Shown: positions 27,148-35,523, counted from the first letter of the stretch. The stretch: DNA of 64,000 nt from Prochlorococcus marinus XMU1419 (GCF_017695955.1 NZ_JAAORO010000001.1:62001-126000), one strand, 5' to 3'. Translations and numbers: made by a program. Notes: generated by a model not told the origin, from the letters alone.

Positions 27148-28956
27148 ATGAATTTAATTGCAGTAGTTAGTAATAATTTTGATGCGTTTATAACGGTAGT
27201 TGTTTTAATATTGTCAATAATTTTATTTATAAAAAATACTATTGCGCCAGAATTGACTGGATTGTTATGTGTTGGAATATTTATATCTACAGGAGTTCTT
27301 TCTCCTGAAAAAGCTTTAGCTGGATTTGGTAGCCCATCCTTAATTACCCTTATGGGTTTATTCGCAGTTTCCTCTGCATTATTTAAAAGTGGTGCCTTAG
27401 ATAGAGTAAGAGAATTGATTTCTTCTGAAAGTATTAGAACGCCAAGGAAATTAATTTCTTTAATAGCTTTTTTGATTGCTCCAATATCTGGAATTGTACC
27501 TAATACTCCAGTAGTAGCTTCTTTGTTACCTTTAATTGAAGGTTGGTGCGAGCGGAGAAATATATCACCATCAAAAGTTTTATTACCTCTTTCTTTTGCT
27601 ACTTTGCTAGGTGGAACTTTGACATTATTGGGTAGCTCAGTAAATCTTCTCGTAAGTGATATTAGTCAACAATTAGGTTATGGAGCTTTGGAATTATTTA
27701 GTTTGACTTCAGTCGGACTTCCTGTGTGGCTTATAGGTACAACTTATATGATTCTTGTTTCTGACATCCTTTTGCCAGATAGAGGGAGAGATAAAGAATT
27801 TATTAAAAATGGTGACATGAATATATACTTTACTGAAGTTACTATTCCCTCAACTTCAGAATTAGTTGGACAATCTGTCAGAAATAGTAGATTGCAAAGA
27901 AGATTTGATGTTGATGTTCTAGAATTGCAACGAAATGGGAAAGTTATTCTTCCTCCTTTGGCTGATAGAAAGATTGAACCGGATGATAGATTAATAATCC
28001 GCGTTACTAGGGCAGACTTATTTAGGCTGCAGCAGGAACATACAATTCTGTTAGGCGAGAACAGAACATCTTTCGATGGAGTTCATTTTTTCTCGGATGA
28101 TGAAGGTACCAAGACCTTTGAAGCATTGTTACCAGCTGGCTCAACTCTAGCTGGTGCAAGTCTGAGAGAATTAAGGTTTAGGCAGCGTCATAATGCAACA
28201 GTTTTGGCACTAAGAAGAGGTCAACAAACTGTTCAGGAGAGATTAGGCCAAGCTGTTTTAAGGGCTGGAGATGTATTATTGTTACAAGCACCGTTAGATT
28301 CGATAAGAGGTCTGCAATCTAGTAATGATTTGCTTATTTTAGACCAATTCGAAGATGATTTACCTTTCTTGATAAAAAAACCTATATCGATCGGAATTGC
28401 AATAGGCATGGTGGTTTTGCCTTCGGTTTCTAATATTCCCTTAGTAGGTTCGGTTCTTTTGGCAGTGATTGCAATGGTTGCTTGTGGATGTTTAAGACCT
28501 GCAGAGATACAAAAATCAATTAGATTAGACGTCATTTTATTGCTGGGATCTTTATCGTGTTTTAGCGTAGCTATGCAGATAACTGGATTAGCAGATTTAA
28601 TTGCAGTTAATCTAAACTTTGCCCTTAATGGAATGCCTCTTTATTTTGCACTTGTCGTAATTTTTGTATCTACAGTTATTCTTACGCAATTTATAAGTAA
28701 TGCTGCTTCGGTTGCTTTGATTTTGCCTGTTGTTATTGAATTCTCAAATGTTTTAGAAATTTCACCAAGCGCTTTAATAATGCTTGTTTTATTTGGTGCA
28801 AGTCAATCTTTCTTGACTCCAATGGGTTATCAAACAAATTTAATGGTTTATGGTCCTGGAAGATATAGATTTTTTGATATCGCAAAATACGGAGCTGGAT
28901 TAACACTTATAATGTCATTTACTGTGCCAGCATTGATAATTTTAAATTACGGGTAA
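27148..28956 (+). CDS. SLC13/DASS-family anion transporter with two RCK_C domains
   Basis: A sodium-coupled anion (sulfate or dicarboxylate) carrier of 602 residues. Membrane helices occupy about residues 10-205 and 410-600, with the two SLC13-type hairpin signatures 'PNTPVVASLLPLIEGW' and 'QFISNAASVALILPVVIEF'. Two RCK_C (TrkA-C) domains lie between, at about 215-295 and 310-385. This architecture is shared with cyanobacterial transporters related to Synechocystis Sll0640. Four nt separate it from ktrB, so it is very likely in an operon with ktrB and ktrA. Sulfate as substrate is inference from the nearby cysH. Confidence 0.9.
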   Translation: MNLIAVVSNNFDAFITVVVLILSIILFIKNTIAPELTGLLCVGIFISTGVLSPEKALAGFGSPSLITLMGLFAVSSALFKSGALDRVRELISSESIRTPRKLISLIAFLIAPISGIVPNTPVVASLLPLIEGWCERRNISPSKVLLPLSFATLLGGTLTLLGSSVNLLVSDISQQLGYGALELFSLTSVGLPVWLIGTTYMILVSDILLPDRGRDKEFIKNGDMNIYFTEVTIPSTSELVGQSVRNSRLQRRFDVDVLELQRNGKVILPPLADRKIEPDDRLIIRVTRADLFRLQQEHTILLGENRTSFDGVHFFSDDEGTKTFEALLPAGSTLAGASLRELRFRQRHNATVLALRRGQQTVQERLGQAVLRAGDVLLLQAPLDSIRGLQSSNDLLILDQFEDDLPFLIKKPISIGIAIGMVVLPSVSNIPLVGSVLLAVIAMVACGCLRPAEIQKSIRLDVILLLGSLSCFSVAMQITGLADLIAVNLNFALNGMPLYFALVVIFVSTVILTQFISNAASVALILPVVIEFSNVLEISPSALIMLVLFGASQSFLTPMGYQTNLMVYGPGRYRFFDIAKYGAGLTLIMSFTVPALIILNYG

Positions 28957-28960
28957 TATC

Positions 28961-30364
28961 GTGAAATTCACAAGTAAGGTTTATAAGTTAAAAGATGCTT
29001 ACAAAAAGCTCTCTGTACCTCAATTTACTATTGTTACAGGCTTGTTTATTATTTGTCTTGGAACTTTAATTTTAAGCTCTCCATTATGTTCATCTTCAAA
29101 GGTTGGTTTGTGGGAGGCATTTTTTACATCAACTTCTGCTATAACCGTAACTGGCTTAACCATAATAGATATTGGTGTTGATTTAAATTTCTTTGGCCAA
29201 GTTTTCTTGGCTTTTATGCTTTTATCAGGTGGTCTAGGATTAATGGCCATTACAACATTTTTACAAGGGTTTGTTGTCAAGGGGACAAAGCTAAGAACTA
29301 GATTAGACAAAGGAAAGACTTTAGATGAATTTGGAGTTGGAGGAATTGGTCGAACTTTTCAAAGCATTGCTATCACAGCGATTAGTATCATATCCTTGGG
29401 TGCAATTATCTTATATTTTTTTGGATTTGTTGACATTCAAAATAATTCGGAAAGACTATGGTCCTCGATTTTTCACAGCATTTCTGCATATAACAATGCA
29501 GGATTTTCATTAATGTCAAAAAGTCTTCAAGACTATAGAACAAATTATCTGGTGAATAGTGTTTTTGTTTTTCTCATTGTTATGGGTGGATTGGGTTGGC
29601 GGGTTATTGATGATATTTGGAGTCATAAAAAAAATCTTTCTTATAGAAAATTAAGCCTTCATTCCAGACTAGTTATTAGGACAAGTTTGTCTTTAATATT
29701 GTTCGGATCATTAGGATTCTTTATTACTGAATCATTGCTAAATAGTCAATTTTTTAATGATTTAAATTTGTTTGAACGATTAATGTCATCTGTCTTTGAA
29801 ACAGTAAGTGCAAGAACTGCAGGCTTTACAAATTTTCCGATTTCTTTGAACTCTATCTCAGATACGGGTCTTTTATTATTAATGACGCTTATGTTTATTG
29901 GAGCAAGTACCGGAGGTACTGGTGGAGGCATAAAAACAACTACATTTATTGCTTTAATGGCTGCAACTAGATCAACTTTAAGAGGTCAGAAAGATGTAAT
30001 TATTAGCAACAGATTAATTTCAGATAAAGTTATCCTAAAGGCAGTTGGAATCACAGTTGGATCTTTGCTTTTTGTTCTTTTAATGGCAATGTTGCTTAGT
30101 ACAACTAATACTTTTGTTAAAAAAGAATCATTCACATTCCTAGAAATTCTGTTCACTTGCATATCTGCATTTGCAACAGTTGGTTTTGATATTGGTTTAA
30201 CTGCAAAATTAAATCATTTTGGTCAATTTATTCTTATTGTGGGTATGTTTGTGGGCAGACTTGGTATCCTTTTGCTTTTAAGTGCACTTTGGCAGGCTCT
30301 TTATAAGAGTAGAATAGATAGACAAAAGAGAATTGGCTATCCTAGGGCTGATCTATATGTTTAA
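28961..30364 (+). CDS. ktrB: Potassium uptake channel subunit KtrB/TrkH family
   Basis: The membrane pore of the Ktr system, sodium-dependent in cyanobacteria. 467 residues with four M1-P-M2 repeats. The pore loops with selectivity glycines are visible as 'SAITVTGLTI', 'SAYNNAGFSL', 'SARTAGFTNF' and 'SAFATVGFDIG'. The start is GTG 28961, 4 nt after the SLC13-type gene. It is followed 18 nt later by ktrA. The pair probably supports potassium accumulation and osmotic balance in seawater. Confidence 0.94.
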   Translation: MKFTSKVYKLKDAYKKLSVPQFTIVTGLFIICLGTLILSSPLCSSSKVGLWEAFFTSTSAITVTGLTIIDIGVDLNFFGQVFLAFMLLSGGLGLMAITTFLQGFVVKGTKLRTRLDKGKTLDEFGVGGIGRTFQSIAITAISIISLGAIILYFFGFVDIQNNSERLWSSIFHSISAYNNAGFSLMSKSLQDYRTNYLVNSVFVFLIVMGGLGWRVIDDIWSHKKNLSYRKLSLHSRLVIRTSLSLILFGSLGFFITESLLNSQFFNDLNLFERLMSSVFETVSARTAGFTNFPISLNSISDTGLLLLMTLMFIGASTGGTGGGIKTTTFIALMAATRSTLRGQKDVIISNRLISDKVILKAVGITVGSLLFVLLMAMLLSTTNTFVKKESFTFLEILFTCISAFATVGFDIGLTAKLNHFGQFILIVGMFVGRLGILLLLSALWQALYKSRIDRQKRIGYPRADLYV

Positions 30365-30382
30365 GTTTGACTGAGTTTTATT

Positions 30383-31087
30383 ATGGCTGATTGGTGGCAG
30401 TGGTCTCAAAAGAGAGAAAATGAAGCACTCACTTTTGCAGTTGTCGGCGTTGGAAGATTTGGAACCGCAGTTTGCAGAGAACTTATTAGTAATGGTGCAG
30501 ATGTTTTGGCTGCAGATTATTCGGAAAAAGCTATTGATGATTTAAGGCAATTAGAGCCTTCGATAGAAGCGAGAGTAGTAGATTGTACTGATGAAGAGTC
30601 TATGAAGGAATCGGGAATACTTGAAATGAATACTGTTGTAGTGGGTATTAGTGAACCCATTGAAGCCAGTATAACTACAACTCTTATTGCAAAGGACAGC
30701 GAAGGCAGCAAAGTGAAAAGAGTAATAGCGAGAGCTACCAGTGACTTGCACGAAAAAATGTTAAAAAGAGTAGGTGCAGATAAAGTTGTTTTCCCATCTA
30801 GGATGCAAGGAGAAAGATTAGGTTTGGAACTAGTAAGACCAAACTTAATCGAAAGATTAGAACTTGATAATCAAACTGGTATAGATGAAATAACTGTTCC
30901 AGAGGAATTTATTGGAAGATCTTTAAGAGATTTAAATTTGAGAAAAAATTATTTAGTAAATGTTCTTGCTGCAGGACCTGCTGAAGAGTTAACAGTTAAT
31001 CCTCCAGCAAAATATATTTTGGAAAGAGGCAATATTTTGGTAGTCATGGGTAAAACTGTAGATTTACAGAAATTGCCTCAAAATTAA
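30383..31087 (+). CDS. ktrA: Potassium uptake regulatory subunit KtrA (RCK)
   Basis: The cytosolic nucleotide-binding gating ring of Ktr. 234 residues: RCK_N Rossmann domain with 'FAVVGVGRFGTAVCREL' and the acidic 'VLAADYSEKAI', and a C-terminal RCK_C domain from about residue 150 ('DEITVPEEFIGRSLRDLNL'). Third gene of the SLC13-ktrB-ktrA unit. It ends 6 nt from the stop of the opposing ribbon-helix-helix gene. Confidence 0.94.
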   Translation: MADWWQWSQKRENEALTFAVVGVGRFGTAVCRELISNGADVLAADYSEKAIDDLRQLEPSIEARVVDCTDEESMKESGILEMNTVVVGISEPIEASITTTLIAKDSEGSKVKRVIARATSDLHEKMLKRVGADKVVFPSRMQGERLGLELVRPNLIERLELDNQTGIDEITVPEEFIGRSLRDLNLRKNYLVNVLAAGPAEELTVNPPAKYILERGNILVVMGKTVDLQKLPQN

Positions 31088-31093
31088 TTATTT

Positions 31094-31396
31094 TTAATCA
31101 GAATTTTTATAATATCTAATCCTTTGAGGAGCTCTTTTTAATCTTCTGACGCTTTGTTTTTCAAGTTCGTTTCTAAATTTATCAGTATTTAAATTATTTT
31201 CTGAAATAGGTGATTTACTCTCTTTTTCGAAATATTTTTTTATACCTTCTTGTATTAATACTTTTGCCATATTACTAACTGTCCTAGATTCGTTACTGGC
31301 TAAAATAGTAAGTTGCTCGCATATTAATTCTGGAAGAACTACTTGAATTCTAGGAGATTTAGGCTTCCCATTAGTTGAGTTTTGACGGGTAGCCAT
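31094..31396 (-). CDS. Ribbon-helix-helix (CopG-like) DNA-binding protein
   Basis: 100 residues. After a basic N-terminus ('MATRQNSTNGKPKSPRI') comes the RHH pattern: a beta strand 'RIQVVLPELICEQL', helix 'TILASNESRTVSNMAKVLI' and a second helix ending 'KKYFEKES'. The C-terminal 35 residues are polar and basic. RHH proteins bind operators as dimers of dimers and usually autoregulate. No toxin partner is evident beside it. A long inverted repeat (31416-31473) lies directly upstream of its ATG and is a candidate operator. Confidence 0.85.
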   Translation of the reverse strand: MATRQNSTNGKPKSPRIQVVLPELICEQLTILASNESRTVSNMAKVLIQEGIKKYFEKESKSPISENNLNTDKFRNELEKQSVRRLKRAPQRIRYYKNSD

Positions 31397-31415
31397 GAGT
31401 CAAAGTTGATAACTG

Positions 31416-31473
31416 TTACTTATTAGTATACACAGTTAGTCAAGGATACTATCTTTGTGTATATTATTAGTAA
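31416..31473. promoter_or_regulatory. Imperfect inverted repeat, candidate RHH operator in a divergent promoter region
   Basis: The left arm TTACTTATTAGTATACACA (31416-31434) and the right arm TGTGTATATTATTAGTAA (31456-31473) are near-perfect reverse complements, with one indel and two mismatches across about 18 bp, and share the core TATACACA/TGTGTATA. A 21-nt spacer separates them. The site lies 20 nt upstream of the RHH gene (minus) and 41 nt upstream of the ATG at 31514 (plus). Operator function is inference. Confidence 0.5.
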
Positions 31474-31513
31474 GGAAATTTATGTCCGTATCAATTAATT
31501 GTTTTATTGTCCC

Positions 31514-31852
31514 ATGAAAAATTCAAGAAAAATTGATTCTCCTAAAAGGTCGATAATTGATAAACCGAAAAAAAGATTGGTTAATTCTGATTCTCACGAT
31601 AATGAAAATAGTGACGTATTGGTATCAGCTGTAATTAGTCCATATTTGTTAACTCATCTTCACCATATTCTTCAGCAGTCTGAGTATTATGCTCAAAAAG
31701 ATGGTAGAAAATCTCACGCAGCTAACTTTGCGAAACTAAGAAAAGTTTTATGTTTAGACGCAAGAAGTATGGCAGATGCCTCTGCAAAAGAGATAAAAGA
31801 TGTTGATAATGATTTATCTATTAATAAATATAATGAACAAAATGTAGCTTGA
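31514..31852 (+). CDS. Conserved hypothetical protein, basic N-terminus
   Basis: 112 residues from ATG 31514; a TTG 15 nt upstream is possible but less likely. Residues 1-25 are strongly basic ('MKNSRKIDSPKRSIIDKPKK'). The core 'VLVSAVISPYLLTHLHHILQ' and 'HAANFAKLRKVLCLDARSM' is helical, and the tail is acidic. No membrane segment and no known domain that I recognise. It is divergent from the RHH gene across the inverted repeat and 34 nt upstream of the Nif11-like gene, so these three may form one regulatory unit. Confidence 0.7.
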   Translation: MKNSRKIDSPKRSIIDKPKKRLVNSDSHDNENSDVLVSAVISPYLLTHLHHILQQSEYYAQKDGRKSHAANFAKLRKVLCLDARSMADASAKEIKDVDNDLSINKYNEQNVA

Positions 31853-31886
31853 AGTAATAATCTATTAATAAATAGATTTTAAAAAC

Positions 31887-32117
31887 ATGTCCAGTAACGC
31901 TGAGAAGCTCTATAAATTAATAGCCAACGATTCCAAAAAGAAACAAAGTCTCTTTATGACAGCCTTAACTAATCCCAAAAAAGCCTTAGATACAATATGC
32001 GATATTGGCAACGAGTTAAATATTTCTGTGACCAAAGAAGAGGTTATTGAATATTTGGGTACCATTGATGATGAGGCAACTAAAATGTGGTTAATCAAGG
32101 CTCGAGGCGGTCTTTAG
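31887..32117 (+). CDS. Nif11-leader-like small protein
   Basis: 76 residues. The pattern 'AEKLYKLIANDSKKKQSLFM' followed by 'ALTNPKKALDTICDIGNELN' and 'ISVTKEEVIEYLGTID' resembles the Nif11-like leader family (short helix with a D-x3-Q motif, an A-x-(N/D)P step, then a G-x4-(I/L)S-x-E-E segment). That family includes RiPP leader peptides such as prochlorosin precursors. Unusually it ends 'LIKARGGL', with a Gly-Gly and only one residue after it, so no core peptide is encoded. No LanM-type enzyme is in the window. The assignment is from pattern only. Confidence 0.6.
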   Translation: MSSNAEKLYKLIANDSKKKQSLFMTALTNPKKALDTICDIGNELNISVTKEEVIEYLGTIDDEATKMWLIKARGGL

Positions 32118-32271
32118 GAAAAGGTTTCGAATAATTATTATTTGGATTAGGAATAGGTTTTATTCTTTTGTTGTAGCCACCTCCACCAGCCAAAGTCCAA
32201 AAAAACCAATAACTTGGAATTGCAAGAGCTGCAGCTATGAAAATTACCACAATTTGTTCTATTCTTTTCAT
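32095..32271 (-). CDS. Small single-span membrane protein
   Basis: A 58-residue frame with ATG at 32271 and TGA at 32095. Residues 5-30 form one hydrophobic helix ('IVVIFIAAALAIPSYWFFWT') ending in a Gly4 turn. A Pro/Asn/Lys-rich tail follows ('YNKRIKPIPNPNNNYSKP'). It is too short for an automatic ORF cut-off, but it fills the gap cleanly. It converges with the Nif11-like gene and overlaps its last 23 nt. The architecture resembles small photosystem-associated subunits, but I cannot name it. Confidence 0.65.
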   Translation of the reverse strand: MKRIEQIVVIFIAAALAIPSYWFFWTLAGGGGYNKRIKPIPNPNNNYSKPFPKDRLEP

Positions 32272-32343
32272 GGTTTAATTTTATTCCACAAAATATTTTT
32301 TAGTAAATAAGCCACAGATTTTGTAAATTCTATTTTTAAAACA

Positions 32344-33969
32344 GTGATTAGATTTGAAGGTGTAAGCAAAATTTATTCAACAGATGTTGTTTTAAAAAAT
32401 ATTAGTTGGGAGATTAAGAAAGGAGAAAAAGTTGGCTTAGTTGGTTCTAATGGTGCAGGTAAATCAACCCAATTTAAGATTTTAATTGGAGAGGAAGAGC
32501 AAACAAGTGGAACTATCATCAAAGAGGGAAATCCTAAAATTTCCCATTTAAAACAAGAGTTTGATTGTAATTTGAATTTTTCAGTGAGACAGGAATTAGA
32601 AAGTTCTTTTAAAGATATACAAATTGTTGCCATTAAACTTTTAGAAATTGAGAATAAAATGAAATCATTGGATATAAAAAAAAATTCCGATGAACTTGAA
32701 ATATTTGTTAATCAACTCGCAAAATATCAAGCAAAATTTGAAGCTTTAGGTGGTTATAAAATGCAATCTGATGTAGAAAAAATATTACCAAAATTAGGCT
32801 TTTCTATAGAAGATGCTGATAAATTAGTTGGCAATTTCTCAGGTGGTTGGCAGATGAAAGTTGCACTTGGAAAAATAATCTTACAAAAACCTGATTTACT
32901 TTTACTGGATGAACCAACAAATCATTTAGATTTAGAAACTATTTTTTGGTTGGAAGAATATCTGTCATCGCTTAAGATTGCAGTTATAATAATAAGCCAT
33001 GATAGATATTTCTTGGATAAATTATGTAAAAAAATAATTTTTGTAGATAGAGGAACATCTGAAACATATAATGGGAACTATTCTTTTTTTGTCGAACAGA
33101 AATCTTTGAATGAAGAATCACAAAATAAGGCATATCAATTACAACAAAAAGAAATTGATTTACAGAAGAGGTATATAGATAGATTTAGAGCTAGTGCAAC
33201 TAGAAGTTCTCAAGCAAAGAGTAGAGAAAAACAATTAAAAAAGATTTCTAAAATTGAGGCTCCCACAGCAAAATCAAAAAGTCCTGTTTTTAATTTTCCA
33301 GAGTGCCCTCGCTCAGGAAAATTAGTTCTAAATATCAAAAATTTGTCTCATAGTTTCGAGGATAAAATTCTTTTTTTAGATATTAATTTAAAGATTTCTT
33401 CTGGGGATAAAATAGCAATATTGGGACCTAATGGCTGCGGTAAATCTACATTGCTTAAAATTATTATGAAAAAAATATCTCCTGAAATTGGAGAAATTAA
33501 TCTTGGTAAACATAATATAATTACTAGCTATTATGAACAGAATCAGGCTGAAGCACTTTCACTTGACGAAAGGGTTATTGATTTAATATTTAATAAGTCT
33601 CCGGAATGGTCCCAAAAAAAAGTTAGAACATTTTTAGGAGGTTTTGGCTTTCAAAATGAAACCGTTTTTAAATATATTAAACAACTCAGTGGGGGAGAAA
33701 AGGCAAGATTAGCATTAGCGCTCATGATTATTAATCCTAGTAATTTCCTTCTTTTGGACGAGCCAACTAATCATTTGGATCTGCAATCTAAGGAAAACTT
33801 AGAATTAGCAATTAAAAATTATAAAGGTTCATTATTAATCATTTCTCATGATCGGTATTTTATTTCAAAGGTTGCAAATAGAATTGTTGAAATTAAAGAT
33901 TCAAAGTTATTTTCATATGATGGTAATTACGAATATTTTTTAGAAAAAACTCAAAGCCAAAAAATTTGA
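32344..33969 (+). CDS. ABC-F family ATPase (ribosome-associated, Uup/EttA-like)
   Basis: A soluble protein of 541 residues with two ABC domains and no membrane part. First domain: Walker A 'GSNGAGKST', signature 'FSGGWQMK', Walker B 'LLLLDEPTNHLD'. Second domain: 'GPNGCGKST', 'LSGGEKAR', 'LLLDEPTNHLD'. The linker between them ('LQKRYIDRFRASATRSSQAK') is the basic helical P-site interaction motif of ABC-F factors, which act on translating ribosomes. The start is GTG 32344. Which ABC-F subfamily it belongs to is not decided here. Confidence 0.93.
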   Translation: MIRFEGVSKIYSTDVVLKNISWEIKKGEKVGLVGSNGAGKSTQFKILIGEEEQTSGTIIKEGNPKISHLKQEFDCNLNFSVRQELESSFKDIQIVAIKLLEIENKMKSLDIKKNSDELEIFVNQLAKYQAKFEALGGYKMQSDVEKILPKLGFSIEDADKLVGNFSGGWQMKVALGKIILQKPDLLLLDEPTNHLDLETIFWLEEYLSSLKIAVIIISHDRYFLDKLCKKIIFVDRGTSETYNGNYSFFVEQKSLNEESQNKAYQLQQKEIDLQKRYIDRFRASATRSSQAKSREKQLKKISKIEAPTAKSKSPVFNFPECPRSGKLVLNIKNLSHSFEDKILFLDINLKISSGDKIAILGPNGCGKSTLLKIIMKKISPEIGEINLGKHNIITSYYEQNQAEALSLDERVIDLIFNKSPEWSQKKVRTFLGGFGFQNETVFKYIKQLSGGEKARLALALMIINPSNFLLLDEPTNHLDLQSKENLELAIKNYKGSLLIISHDRYFISKVANRIVEIKDSKLFSYDGNYEYFLEKTQSQKI

Positions 33970-34080
33970 TTTCTTTTAATAAAATTTACAATTGGCTAAG
34001 TAAGATAACTCATTTATCTTTACATAGTTTACCGTCCTTGATTAATCTTAAAAATACAAAAATAGATTTTAATAATTTAA

Positions 34081-34224
34081 ATGAAAAATTATGATTTCCA
34101 AGAAAAACAATTTCAAATTTCTGATCCTATTGAAAGTTATTTTGAATGCATTACTTCTTGTGATATGAAAGATGGTAGATGTATTTCTAGATGTGTGGAG
34201 ATACTTAAAAGGAATGATAATTAA
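34081..34224 (+). CDS. Twin-CX3C microprotein
   Basis: A 47-residue open frame with ATG start in the gap between the ABC-F and HtrA genes. The C-terminal half reads 'CITSCDMKDGRCISRC', that is C-x3-C, six residues, C-x3-C, flanked by helical sequence. Such a twin CX3C pattern can form a disulfide-locked helical hairpin or a metal site. No signal peptide is present. It converges with htrA, with 5 nt between their stop codons. Family not recognised. Confidence 0.65.
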   Translation: MKNYDFQEKQFQISDPIESYFECITSCDMKDGRCISRCVEILKRNDN

Positions 34225-34229
34225 ATTTT

Positions 34230-35381
34230 TTAGTTCTTTTGTAGATTAGTAATATCAGTTGGTCTTACTTTTAATTTAATAAACTTATTTTTACGCTGCA
34301 AAAATATATCTATTTGTTTTTTGGTACCATTTTTACTAATTTGTTCTATTACGTCTGATGCATTTTCAATATCTTTATTGCCTATTTTAATTAAAATATC
34401 ACCTATCTTAATTCCACTTTCTTCAGCTGGACTGTTCGGTACTACATATCCAACTTTTACTACATTATTTTTTCTCTCAGCATTAATTTCTTCTATTAGG
34501 CTAATTCCAATCATAGGATGTATTACTTTCCCATTGTTTAAAAGTTGATAAGCAATTTCCTTAGCTTTATTAATTGGGATTGCGAAACTCAAACCTGCTC
34601 CTGGACCTGATCTTATCAACGTATTAATACCAATTACTTCTCCATCGCTATTTAATAGTGGGCCTCCAGAATTGCCGGGATTAATAGCAGCGTCTGTTTG
34701 TATTAGTTCAAGTTTTTTATCATATATTCCTAATTGATTTACGTTTCTATTTAGATTACTAATAATACCAAGAGTAACTGTGTTTTCCAGTCCGAATGGA
34801 TTTCCAACTGCGATAGCCCAATCACCAACTTTAATCTTTTCAGAATCGCCCAATTTTGCTTTTGGCCAAGGCCCTTTCCCTTTAATCTGTAGAACAGCTA
34901 AATCAGTAAAAAAGTCTTGGCCTATTAGTTTAGCATTTAATTTTTTGCCATTAGTCAAACCAACAATTACCTTATCTGAGCCATTCACTACATGAGCATT
35001 GGTCATTACAAGTCCATCTGCAAATATAAATCCACTGCCTTGGTTTTGCTCTATCCTTGGTCGATTATCGTTGGGCAAATCTAATCCAAAAAATCTTTCA
35101 AAATATGGGTCTAGATATAGTTGAGAATTTCTTGGAAAATTTCTTTTTTTAACATATCTTTGAGTATCAATTGTCACCACAGCTGCACCGGTTTTTTCTA
35201 CGGCTTTGGTTATGAAAGATTTGTTTGAATAAAAATTTTCTTTATGATATTTTGTTTCAGTTAATGATTCGGATATTACATTTGACGGATATATAGAACC
35301 TATTGCAATTAATGAGGAGAGTAATACTTGCTTATAATTGAAAATCTTCAATTTTGATTTTTTTATTTTTTTCGAAAACAT
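34230..35381 (-). CDS. degQ: HtrA/Deg-family serine protease with PDZ domain
   Basis: A periplasmic or lumenal quality-control protease of the S1C family. 383 residues: N-terminal signal or anchor ('YKQVLLSSLIAIGSIYPSNV'), the trypsin-like domain with catalytic His in 'VMTNAHVVNGSDK', Asp in 'DFFTDLAVLQIKG' and Ser in 'AINPGNSGGPLLN', then a single PDZ at about 285-375 ('VVPNSPAEESGIKIGDILIK'). This matches cyanobacterial HhoA/HhoB/HtrA paralogues; which one cannot be fixed. The start is ATG 35381. Downstream, it faces the twin-CX3C gene. Confidence 0.92.
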   Translation of the reverse strand: MFSKKIKKSKLKIFNYKQVLLSSLIAIGSIYPSNVISESLTETKYHKENFYSNKSFITKAVEKTGAAVVTIDTQRYVKKRNFPRNSQLYLDPYFERFFGLDLPNDNRPRIEQNQGSGFIFADGLVMTNAHVVNGSDKVIVGLTNGKKLNAKLIGQDFFTDLAVLQIKGKGPWPKAKLGDSEKIKVGDWAIAVGNPFGLENTVTLGIISNLNRNVNQLGIYDKKLELIQTDAAINPGNSGGPLLNSDGEVIGINTLIRSGPGAGLSFAIPINKAKEIAYQLLNNGKVIHPMIGISLIEEINAERKNNVVKVGYVVPNSPAEESGIKIGDILIKIGNKDIENASDVIEQISKNGTKKQIDIFLQRKNKFIKLKVRPTDITNLQKN

Positions 35382-35523
35382 AAATACACATTAGTTGTGT
35401 AATTTAAATATAACTACTAAAAAAATTAATTTACTTAAGAGAAAAACTTATTAACTAAAAATAGCTAATTTTCTTTTTTTCAGGCTATGATGACTATCAT
35501 AAGCAAATTAATTTATAAGTTTG

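Noticed and set aside
28233-28535. 100-residue open frame on the minus strand
   Set aside because: Lies inside the SLC13-type gene with a full, well-conserved coding frame on the other strand; a shadow of AT-rich coding sequence.
29020-29310. 96-residue open frame on the minus strand
   Set aside because: Antisense to ktrB with no recognisable domain; a shadow frame.
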